Positions 1 through 5,077 of a stretch of DNA of 5,619 nucleotides are shown here, one piece after another. Source of the stretch: Syntrophorhabdaceae bacterium PtaU1.Bin034. GTDB lineage: Bacteria; Desulfobacterota_G; Syntrophorhabdia; Syntrophorhabdales; WCHB1-27. The notes beneath the pieces are model-generated. The model searched no databases and was not told the DNA's origin. It saw nothing but the letters and a program-made list of their open reading frames with translations. The DNA lies in assembly GCA_002067405.1 (NCBI GenBank), contig MVRP01000239.1, positions 1-5,619 of the forward strand. The letters run 5' to 3'. Both the position numbers and the translations under genes were made by a program. How positions within the stretch are numbered: position 1 is the stretch's first letter; each line of letters begins with the position of its first letter.

Positions 1-497
1 ACCATGAGTATGCCCAGTCTCCGTGGTCCCTTGATCTGCATGCGGTGAAAACTCATATTAGCGATACCCGTATCAGGGTCACGGGCCATTACCAGGCCTG
101 AGGTTATGTAACGTCCTCCGTCACGTTCGCCGGCTATGTGGGCCGGCAGCTGCGTCACATCCACCTCGTCGCCGGTGCGCACGACCTCGTTCACAGGACC
201 GTCATCAATGAGAATCGGTTTTCTTGGAGTCTTTGACCGCCGCGAAAATTCCTTAATAACGCCCTCTATGGGCAGATTGAAAGCCAGCGCCGCCTGCCTG
301 AGGTTGCCCGGAGCCATGCCTAAGGCCTTCCATCCGGGAAAACCTTTGACGTTTTGGAAGAAGAGTGCTTTGTCTCGTGCTCCGTAGAGCAATGCTCCCA
401 TCTCCGTACTCGGATCGACGGGCTTGGTCAGTGTCACGAGTTCGCCCGCTTTTTCCAGTATCTCGATCCAATCACGCATGTCCAGATTCTTTTTCAT
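1..497 (-). CDS. UbiD-family decarboxylase, N-terminal part (C-terminus beyond left edge)
   Basis: Reading leftward from ATG 497-495 gives 165 complete codons with no stop before the window edge, so the gene is cut by the window. The start follows AAGGAGG with a 6-nt spacer. The protein opens MKKNLDMRDWIEILEKAGEL, the usual UbiD N-terminus (D-x-R-D-[WF]-I-E-x-x-E-x-x-G-x-L). It continues with FFQNVKGFP (about 46-54) and the segment RDGGRYITSGLVMARDPDTG (125-144). N147-M-S-F-H-R152 matches the N-x-S-x-x-R motif, in which the Asn binds the metal and the Arg is catalytic in prenyl-FMN enzymes such as Fdc1. The family runs to about 440-490 residues, so the remaining metal ligands and the Glu pair lie outside. 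The family performs reversible non-oxidative decarboxylation of aromatic or alpha,beta-unsaturated acids in the cytoplasm. The substrate cannot be read from this part. It is clearly distinct from the second UbiD at 3558-4991. It lies downstream of the GntR regulator on the same strand, after a 312-nt gap. Confidence 0.93.
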   Translation of the reverse strand, partial: MKKNLDMRDWIEILEKAGELVTLTKPVDPSTEMGALLYGARDKALFFQNVKGFPGWKALGMAPGNLRQAALAFNLPIEGVIKEFSRRSKTPRKPILIDDGPVNEVVRTGDEVDVTQLPAHIAGERDGGRYITSGLVMARDPDTGIANMSFHRMQIKGPRRLGILM

Positions 498-561
498 GGT
501 ACTCCTCCTTTGGATTTATATTTGATTCTCCTGCTGTTCCCGATGCTTCAAGGTTTTAGCC

Positions 562-571
562 CTGTCAACAG
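562..571 (-). promoter_or_regulatory. Palindrome CTGTTGACAG upstream of first UbiD gene (possible -35 or operator)
   Basis: On the minus strand the sequence is CTGTTGACAG, whose outer arms CTGT/ACAG are perfectly inverted around TG. It contains a consensus -35 hexamer TTGACA, 65-75 nt before the UbiD start. At the expected 16-18 nt spacing I find only CATCGG-like sequence, a poor -10, so a constitutive sigma70 promoter is not supported. The TGT...ACA arms resemble the site at 1648-1656 just before the regulator gene, but with a 2-nt rather than a 3-nt centre. An operator for the local GntR protein is a guess. Confidence 0.25.
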
Positions 572-589
572 ATCGGTTTCTTAACCTCT

Positions 590-712
590 CTATTTGTTAG
601 CCGCCTTCAGTGGTGTGGCGGGTATACAGAAGAAATCACTGATGAAATCGCTTATGAATAAGAAGTGATGGTTTTGACGCAAAGGTATCCCGTCCGCTGT
701 TATGTCTTTCAC
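590..712 (-). CDS. Possible small ORF (40 aa), unknown function
   Basis: Starting at GTG 712-710, minus strand, the frame reads 40 codons to a TAG at 592-590. Its best support is a strong ribosome-binding site, AAAGGAG, with a 5-nt spacer. The peptide begins VKDITADGIPLRQ, has a hydrophobic aromatic middle with a tandem FISD (about residues 19-26), and ends PATPLKAANK. The tandem comes from two near-identical 12-nt units. There is no in-frame ATG and I recognise no family. The ORF lies between the regulator stop and the UbiD start on the same strand, so it could be a small partner protein, a leader peptide, a gene remnant, or chance coding in a repeat-like spacer. I cannot decide among these. 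Confidence 0.28.
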   Translation of the reverse strand: MKDITADGIPLRQNHHFLFISDFISDFFCIPATPLKAANK

Positions 713-809
713 CCATACTCCTTTGGGAGTTAATAAAAGCGTTTCAGGTCAACGTAACGACTGTTGTCTTACTAACGGCTTACCTCATGAATGACGAAAA
801 GTCCCGGAA

Positions 810-1646
810 TCAGAATATTTCCTCTTCGGCGTCTTCCTGCCCTTCCGGAGAACTTTTCTTCAGGCTCCTATAGGTACGATCCACATTAAGAATATCCTTC
901 TTCAGCTCCTCCTGGGCGCGCTGCTCGTCACCGCTTTCGATGGCCTGGAGAATGCGTTCGTGAGCCCTGTGCGCATTCCTGATCGTCTTCATGTCCATCT
1001 TGAGGACACTATGAAAATGGGCAACGACGGTCATCATCGACTCCATCAGGATGACAAATACTGAATTCTTTGTCGCTCCTGCAAGGAGCCGGTGGAATTG
1101 GATATTATCTTCGAAACACCTTATGCCCTGTTCCAACTTCTTTGTTGTTTCGTCCACCTTCTCCCTGATCACTGCGATGCTTTCCCTGTCCTTCACCTCG
1201 AAGATATTTGTCAACACCATTTTCTCAATATCGAGCCGGGCTTTGGTCAGTTCGTCCGTTGTGATTTTTCTTGCCTGAAAGGCGTCTACAAAGAGCTCCC
1301 CCATGGAAACCAGTATGGTGTCGACAATAAGTGGACCCCCGTATGCGCCCTTCTGTGTTGCGATAAACCCTGAAAGTTCCAGACGCCGGAGGGCCTCGCG
1401 AAGTGTTTGCCGGCTCACGCCAAATTGACCTGCCAGTTCTGCCTCTGAAGGCAGCCTGTCTCCTGGTTTGAGCACACCCGAAAAAATCAACCTTTTTATC
1501 TCAGCGGAGATTTCTTCGAAGGCTCTTTTAGGCCTGAGTGGTGTAAATAACGTGGGACTCTTCTTTTCTTTATCCGCTCTTTCCGGGGATTTACGTTCAT
1601 CGATAGGTTTGCTCACCCAGTCTCTCCCTGTAGTTAATTTATTCAT
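810..1646 (-). CDS. GntR-family (FadR subfamily, FCD domain) transcriptional regulator
   Basis: This is a cytoplasmic DNA-binding regulator of 278 residues. Residues about 43-108 form the GntR winged helix: EIKRLIFSGVLKPGDRLPSE, then the recognition helix FGVSRQTLREALRRLE, then a wing KGAYGGPLIV. Residues about 130-255 are the all-helical FCD effector domain. N181-x-x-F-H185 and H229 (AHRAHERI), with H210 or H212, fit the Asp/Asn plus three-His metal site of FCD proteins, which typically sense carboxylates. The first 40 residues are a charged, low-complexity extension not needed for the fold. ATG 1646 has no good ribosome-binding site. GTG 1616-1614 is preceded by AGGGAG at a 7-nt spacer and may be the true start, giving 268 residues. 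The acidic C-terminal tail (EDAEEEIF) is atypical. The gene lies between the transporter and the first UbiD gene and is the obvious candidate controller of both. The effector is unknown. Confidence 0.92.
   Translation of the reverse strand: MNKLTTGRDWVSKPIDERKSPERADKEKKSPTLFTPLRPKRAFEEISAEIKRLIFSGVLKPGDRLPSEAELAGQFGVSRQTLREALRRLELSGFIATQKGAYGGPLIVDTILVSMGELFVDAFQARKITTDELTKARLDIEKMVLTNIFEVKDRESIAVIREKVDETTKKLEQGIRCFEDNIQFHRLLAGATKNSVFVILMESMMTVVAHFHSVLKMDMKTIRNAHRAHERILQAIESGDEQRAQEELKKDILNVDRTYRSLKKSSPEGQEDAEEEIF
1624..1629 (-). promoter_or_regulatory. Shine-Dalgarno AGGGAG for an alternative GTG start of the regulator
   Basis: On the minus strand AGGGAG is followed by seven bases and then GTG (1616-1614), codon 11 of the longer frame. 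The upstream ATG at 1646 has only a weak CGAACAG before it. The spacing favours the GTG start, but both starts keep the whole winged helix, so function does not decide between them. Confidence 0.4.
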
Positions 1647-1647
1647 C

Positions 1648-1656
1648 TGTTCGACA
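1648..1656. promoter_or_regulatory. Inverted repeat TGT-N3-ACA ahead of regulator gene (candidate operator)
   Basis: The sequence TGTTCGACA (plus strand) has inverted TGT/ACA arms around a 3-nt centre and AT-rich flanks. It lies just downstream of the predicted transcription start of the regulator gene and directly before ATG 1646, a position where repressor binding would block transcription. GntR-family sites are often short inverted repeats of this kind. The match is short enough to arise by chance, and no identical copy was found before the other genes. Confidence 0.25.
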
Positions 1657-1672
1657 ATTAAACTTTTTTCAG

Positions 1673-1700
1673 ATTATGTTTTCAGCGAGCAAAATGTCAA
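1673..1700 (-). promoter_or_regulatory. Strong sigma70-type promoter for the GntR regulator
   Basis: On the minus strand, TTGACA (1700-1695, 6/6 consensus) is separated by 16 nt from CATAAT (1678-1673, 5/6 consensus). The predicted start of transcription is near 1666, giving a leader of about 20 nt to ATG 1646 or about 50 nt to GTG 1616. It indicates that the regulator is transcribed on its own and does not rely only on readthrough from the transporter. It also supports autoregulation through the inverted repeat at 1648-1656. Confidence 0.72.
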
Positions 1701-1805
1701 GAAAAATTATCACAGAGAATTAGAGCCATATTTATGCAGAAGTTACAGGGAGCAGTTTTCGGCCAGCCGGAGATCAAGGAGGGTCTTTATGCCGGAGCAG
1801 GAAGT

Positions 1806-1842
1806 GCTTTTCGGCTTCCTCGAACGATGCCGAAAGCTCGGC
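1806..1842 (-). other. Overlapping alternative hairpins just after the transporter stop (possible 3'-end structure)
   Basis: Eighteen bases past the transporter stop, the minus-strand transcript can form GCCGA-GCTT-TCGGC (1842-1829), a perfect 5-bp stem with a 4-nt loop. The segment GCTTTCGGC can instead pair with the downstream GCCGAAAAGC (1815-1806), giving a 9-bp stem with one bulge. The two folds share a strand and exclude each other. Neither is followed by a U-run, so a classical intrinsic terminator is not shown. A 3'-end stabiliser, a weak terminator or chance are all possible. Confidence 0.35.
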
Positions 1843-1859
1843 TTATCCTTTGTGAGCGC

Positions 1860-3215
1860 CTACTTGAGGAGCTTCACGACCACGGCTTCCAAGCCCTCGT
1901 TCTTGACGCCAATGGGGTAGAACGCGACCAGAACCATACAAACGAAACAGGGAAGGGAAAAAAACAGGAAGAATTGATGGGTGGAGAATCCTGCCGTCTG
2001 GACAACCCCTCCCATAACGGGGCCTACAATCGACCCGAACCGGCCCATCGCGTATGCCCAGCCCGCGCCGGTTGAACGAATGCGGGTCGGATAAATCTCG
2101 TTGGCGACCACATGGAGCGCGGCCGGGATACCGACCATGAACAGTCCGCTCGCGGCACCGGCCACATAGAGCCATGCCTCTGAGGTAACGTACGCAAACA
2201 GCAGGAGAGACAAACCTCCCATGAAGAAAGATAGGCAAAGGCCGAGCTTGCGTCCGAAGGCATCCATGCAGCATCCGAGAGCAATTCCTCCCACCATGGC
2301 TCCGACGGACTGCACGATCGTATAGCCGTAGCTTTTGACGAGCGAGAATCCTGCGCCGGTAAGGAGCGCGGGCAGCCAGGTGGAAAGCCCGTAAAGGGCG
2401 AGCATGCTGAAGAGATAGGTGCCCCAGACGAGAACAGTCATGAGCCTCAGGTCAGGACGGAGAAGATCCCGTAAGTTGCCGTCCTGCTGCATACCCTGTT
2501 GCGCAAAGCTCTCAGGATACCACTTACCCGGTTGAAGCCCTGTAATCTTCTCGATTTTGCGCATCAGGCCGATGGCCTCCGGATAACGTCCTTTCGATGC
2601 AAGAAAACGAACCGATTCAGGCAGGTAGGCATGGAGCGCAGGAAGGATGAGCACCGGAGCGGTCCCGACGAGAAGAACGACGCGCCAGCCGAAACGCGGA
2701 ATGAGCACCATGGCGACAACGCCGGCTAAGGCCCAGCCGATAGTGAAGCTGCCGCCTACGGCAGTGACGACTTTGGCCCTCACACCCGAGGGTGAAAATT
2801 CTGATGCGAGCGTGACGGTAAGGGGTATGACACCCCCTATACCGAGGCCGGCAAGAAACCGGAACAAACAGAAAATCTCGAAATTAGGGGCAAAATAGGC
2901 GGCCCCGTTGAAGACGGAAAAGACCAGGACCACAAGCATGATAAGTTTCTTCCTCCCCAGCCGGTCCGACACCATCCCGAACCCGACCGCACCGACCGTG
3001 AGACCGAGAAAGCCGTAGGATATCATGGTACCCGCCTTCACCGGCGTGAGGTCCCACTCCTTCAGCGCAAGGGGCACTATGTAGGCGATTATCTGTGAGC
3101 TGTACCCGCCGAAGATAGTGACGAGGATCGACAGGATGGTGAGCCGTTTATGAAAGGAGGTAAAGCGGAGCCTGTCAAGCCATTCGAATGCCGAGGTGGT
3201 GGATACAGGTTTCAT
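1860..3215 (-). CDS. MFS transporter, AAHS (aromatic acid:H+ symporter)-like permease
   Basis: This 451-residue inner-membrane protein has about 12 hydrophobic segments, the usual MFS length. After TM2 comes motif A, GMVSDRLGRKK (80-90). Its half-repeat CCMDAFGRKLG (315-325) lies between TM8 and TM9. RFLAGLGIGGVIPLTVTLAS (119-138) is the TM4 signature. LPESVRFL (198-205) begins the central loop, and ANEIYPTRIRSTGAGWAYAM (371-390) is the TM10-11 signature seen in PcaK/BenK/MhbT-type carriers. Import of an aromatic or related carboxylate by proton symport is inferred from family and neighbours. In TM1 the family D-G-[FY]-D acids are replaced: residues 36-39 are GGYS. ATG 3215 follows AAAGGA at 8 nt. 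The gene diverges from the second UbiD gene and precedes the regulator. Sugar- or niacin-type MFS specificities cannot be excluded. Confidence 0.9.
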   Translation of the reverse strand: MKPVSTTSAFEWLDRLRFTSFHKRLTILSILVTIFGGYSSQIIAYIVPLALKEWDLTPVKAGTMISYGFLGLTVGAVGFGMVSDRLGRKKLIMLVVLVFSVFNGAAYFAPNFEIFCLFRFLAGLGIGGVIPLTVTLASEFSPSGVRAKVVTAVGGSFTIGWALAGVVAMVLIPRFGWRVVLLVGTAPVLILPALHAYLPESVRFLASKGRYPEAIGLMRKIEKITGLQPGKWYPESFAQQGMQQDGNLRDLLRPDLRLMTVLVWGTYLFSMLALYGLSTWLPALLTGAGFSLVKSYGYTIVQSVGAMVGGIALGCCMDAFGRKLGLCLSFFMGGLSLLLFAYVTSEAWLYVAGAASGLFMVGIPAALHVVANEIYPTRIRSTGAGWAYAMGRFGSIVGPVMGGVVQTAGFSTHQFFLFFSLPCFVCMVLVAFYPIGVKNEGLEAVVVKLLK

Positions 3216-3337
3216 TCGTACAATCCTTTAATGAGATGAATTATTGGTCCTGCGATCTGCATAACGCCGGACAAGGGAACGCCCGGCCGTACTCATCCGA
3301 AACCCTGTCCCGTTCTCGGAGCGGAAAAGCATCCACG

Positions 3338-3366
3338 AAGATATATAATCGAGTGGAGCATGTCAA
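3338..3366 (-). promoter_or_regulatory. Candidate sigma70 promoter for the MFS transporter
   Basis: On the minus strand TTGACA (3366-3361, 6/6) is followed after 17 nt by TATCTT (3343-3338, 4/6), inside an AT-rich TATATAATC stretch. Transcription would start near 3331, leaving a leader of about 115 nt before ATG 3215. That leader contains the GCCGG/CCGGC inverted repeat. The weak -10 box would suit a promoter needing activation or having low basal strength. Confidence 0.5.
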
Positions 3367-3470
3367 ATAGTTTCGTTGTTCGTCAGTTTGAAGCCGCTGA
3401 ATGTAAGGTTTTTTCTTCATGGATTTATCTTGTGAATTGTTGAAGAGGCGAGTACGATGGAGGAATACCG

Positions 3471-3485
3471 GGAACGAGAAGTTCC
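3471..3485. repeat. Perfect inverted repeat GGAAC-N5-GTTCC in the second UbiD leader
   Basis: GGAAC (3471-3475) and GTTCC (3481-3485) flank the five bases GAGAA, about 75 nt before the UbiD start. It could be a protein-binding site or a small leader hairpin. It has no match elsewhere in the window, so a role for the local GntR protein is not supported by the sequence. Confidence 0.3.
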
Positions 3486-3548
3486 ATGTTCGTGTCGGGC
3501 GGCTCAAATGAGTGCAGACTGAGGACAATCGCCAAAACTTTGTAAATG

Positions 3549-3554
3549 AGGAGG
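3549..3554 (+). promoter_or_regulatory. Ribosome-binding site AGGAGG deciding the second UbiD start
   Basis: AGGAGG lies immediately upstream of ATG 3558. The in-frame ATG at 3546 would place this site inside the coding sequence as Arg-Arg, add only MRRR, and has no ribosome-binding site of its own. UbiD homologues typically begin M-x-L-R-D-F-I-E, matching the start at 3558. Confidence 0.8.
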
Positions 3555-3557
3555 CGT

Positions 3558-4991
3558 ATGGATCTAAGGGACTTTATAGAGATATGCGAGAAAGAAGGGC
3601 AACTGAAAAGGATCGCGACCGAGGTGGATTGGGACCTCGAACTTTCGCACGTGTCAAAGATCGTTGAAGGGCAAGGTGGACCGGCCCTCCTGTTTGAGAA
3701 GGTAAAGGGTTATACCATCCCGGTTTTCACCGGGGCCTTTGCCACCCCCCGGCGGCTCGGCTTGCTTCTTGGAAAGCGGAACCATCTGTCCATGGTAGAG
3801 CTTACGCAGGAGTGGATGAAGCTTGCCAATCAGAAACCGATTCCACCGAAAGAACAGGAAGACGGGCCGATCTTCGAAAATACCCTGAGCGGGGATGATG
3901 TCGATGTCTTCATGTTCCCTTCACCGCGGTTTTACGAACTGGACGGCGGCCGCTACTTCGGCACGACGGTCTTTCTCGTGGTGGAGGACCCCGAGACCGG
4001 CGAGATAAACCTGGGGACGTACCGGATGCAAGTCCTGGACAGCAAAACGGTCGGTGTGCAGATACTGAAGGGGAAGAGGGGCGACCGGATCCTGGAGAAG
4101 TACCGCAAGGCAGGCAGGAAGATGCCTGCATGCGCCGTTATCGGTGGCGACCCCCTGCTCCTGCTGGCGGGAAGCGTCATGGTGGCCAAAACGAGCGAGT
4201 ACGAGGTAGCAGGTGCGGTGCGCGGAAAGCCGGTTGAAATTGTAAGGGGCACGCTGACGGGACTGCCGATCCCCGCATTCGCGGAGATCGTGCTGGAAGG
4301 AGAGATCGATCCCGAAAACCTGCGGCCGGAAGGTCCCTTTGGTGAATTTACCGGTTATTATACGGACGAGCTTATCAGGCCGATCCCTAAGCCGGCCCTT
4401 GAGGTGAAAAGGATTTACCACAGGAATAATCCCATCCTCTGGGAGACGAGCGCAGGCAGACCCGTTACCGACAACCACATGCTTCTCTCCTTCATACAGA
4501 ACGCCATGTTGTGGGCCGAACTTGCCAGGATGCAGATACCCGGCATCAAATCCGTCTATATGCCTCCCGAAGCCGCAGGCCGCTTTTGGTCGATAGTCTC
4601 CGTTGAGCAGATGTATCCCGGCCACGCGGAGCAGGTGGGTGCGGCAGTCGCCGCAACCAATACGGCGTCCTATTGCTGTAAGGGGATCATCATCGTCGAT
4701 CACGATATTGCCGCAGACGATCTGCCCCGCGTGTGGTGGGCCCTCGGCACCCGGTTCAATCCGGCCCGCGGCACCCAGATTCTCAACAGGGGACGATCCA
4801 CGCCTCTCGACCCGGCCCTCGACCCCACCAGCGACAAGCTCCTCACCTCGCGGATCATTCTGAATGCGACCATACCTTTCGAGTGGAAAGACAAGCCTAC
4901 GGAAGTGAAGCTGTCAGAGCCCATTCTCAACAAGGTCAGGGAACGATGGGCAGAGTACGGCATTGACAGGCAGGAGCACGAAGTGGGGTGA
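3558..4991 (+). CDS. UbiD-family prenyl-FMN-dependent (de)carboxylase, complete
   Basis: The 477-residue protein is full length for UbiD. It begins MDLRDFIEICEKEGQL and carries GRYFGTTVFLVVEDPETGEI (131-150). INLGTYRMQ places N151 and R156 where Fdc1 has its metal-ligand Asn and catalytic Arg. SEYEVAGAVRG (213-223) supplies E214, the probable metal-ligand Glu. PEGPFGEFTGYY (257-268) holds E258 and E263, the catalytic acid pair. These support a working prenyl-FMN decarboxylase or carboxylase in the cytoplasm, usually oligomeric. The third metal ligand, a His in Fdc1 and E. coli UbiD, appears to be Arg here (GKRGD, R174). The overall character resembles anaerobic phenylphosphate- or hydroxyarene-type UbiDs more than ubiquinone-pathway UbiD, so I do not name it ubiD. 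UbiX must come from elsewhere. It is transcribed alone, divergent from the transporter and convergent with the UV endonuclease gene. Confidence 0.95.
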   Translation: MDLRDFIEICEKEGQLKRIATEVDWDLELSHVSKIVEGQGGPALLFEKVKGYTIPVFTGAFATPRRLGLLLGKRNHLSMVELTQEWMKLANQKPIPPKEQEDGPIFENTLSGDDVDVFMFPSPRFYELDGGRYFGTTVFLVVEDPETGEINLGTYRMQVLDSKTVGVQILKGKRGDRILEKYRKAGRKMPACAVIGGDPLLLLAGSVMVAKTSEYEVAGAVRGKPVEIVRGTLTGLPIPAFAEIVLEGEIDPENLRPEGPFGEFTGYYTDELIRPIPKPALEVKRIYHRNNPILWETSAGRPVTDNHMLLSFIQNAMLWAELARMQIPGIKSVYMPPEAAGRFWSIVSVEQMYPGHAEQVGAAVAATNTASYCCKGIIIVDHDIAADDLPRVWWALGTRFNPARGTQILNRGRSTPLDPALDPTSDKLLTSRIILNATIPFEWKDKPTEVKLSEPILNKVRERWAEYGIDRQEHEVG

Positions 4992-5077
4992 TCGGGAAAG
5001 GTCCCTCATACCACGTCCCCGAATATCTCCGGAGATCGACGGAGGGGCGACCGTGAGAGGAAGATTGCCTCTTGAGG

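Larger units (their letters stand above)
498..809. other. Intergenic region between regulator and first UbiD gene
   Basis: This 312-base gap follows the regulator stop and leads the first UbiD gene. It is visibly AT-richer than the flanking genes. It contains a possible 40-codon minus-strand ORF (590-712), a palindrome containing TTGACA (562-571), a GTATAC core at 622-627, and a 5-bp hairpin ACTCC-TTTG-GGAGT at 717-730 with no T-run on either strand. I see no convincing intrinsic terminator. I cannot pair the TTGACA with a good -10 box, so the promoter of the UbiD gene is not resolved. Confidence 0.6.
3216..3557. other. Divergent intergenic control region between transporter and second UbiD gene
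   Basis: About 340 bases separate the two divergent starts. The region holds a minus-strand promoter candidate for the transporter (3338-3366), with a TATAAT on the plus strand inside it (3344-3349) that lacks a recognisable -35. It also holds an inverted repeat GCCGG/CCGGC (3267-3271, 3284-3288) in the transporter leader, a T6 tract near 3403-3410, and an inverted repeat at 3471-3485 in the UbiD leader. Open frames here lack family resemblance and a convincing ribosome-binding site, so I call no gene. I could not place a good sigma70 or sigma54 promoter for the plus-strand UbiD gene. Confidence 0.6.

Noticed and set aside
635..669. Inverted repeat ATCACT/AGTGAT with a 23-nt interior
   Set aside because: The arms are short and widely spaced in AT-rich sequence, and likely chance.
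717..730. Hairpin ACTCC-TTTG-GGAGT after the regulator as a terminator
   Set aside because: The stem is only 5 bp with no T-run on either strand, and it overlaps the ribosome-binding site of the possible small ORF.
1734..2075. Plus-strand open frame spanning the regulator-transporter gap into the transporter
   Set aside because: Most of it is antisense to the transporter, it shows no ribosome-binding site and no recognisable domain, and the gap part is explained by hairpins and the regulator promoter.
3344..3349. Perfect TATAAT on the plus strand as a promoter for the second UbiD gene
   Set aside because: At 17 nt upstream there is only GCGGAA and there is no extended -10 TG. The site also lies inside the minus-strand promoter candidate, so it was not called as a separate promoter.
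3241..3528. 95-codon open frame on the minus strand in the divergent control region
   Set aside because: It has no family resemblance and no ribosome-binding site, its composition is typical of antisense reading, and it overlaps the transporter promoter candidate.
3921..4703. 260-codon open frame on the minus strand opposite the complete UbiD gene
   Set aside because: It is a long antisense shadow of a GC-rich gene. Its translation is rich in Arg, His and Gly and shows no domain, while the plus strand encodes an unmistakable UbiD.
5014..5049. Imperfect stem in the 86-nt gap between the convergent UbiD and UvsE genes: CG-bulge-CCCC against GGGGCG, with the inner palindrome ATCTCCGGAGAT
   Set aside because: The pairing is short and interrupted and no T-run follows on either strand. 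A bidirectional terminator would make sense here but is not shown.
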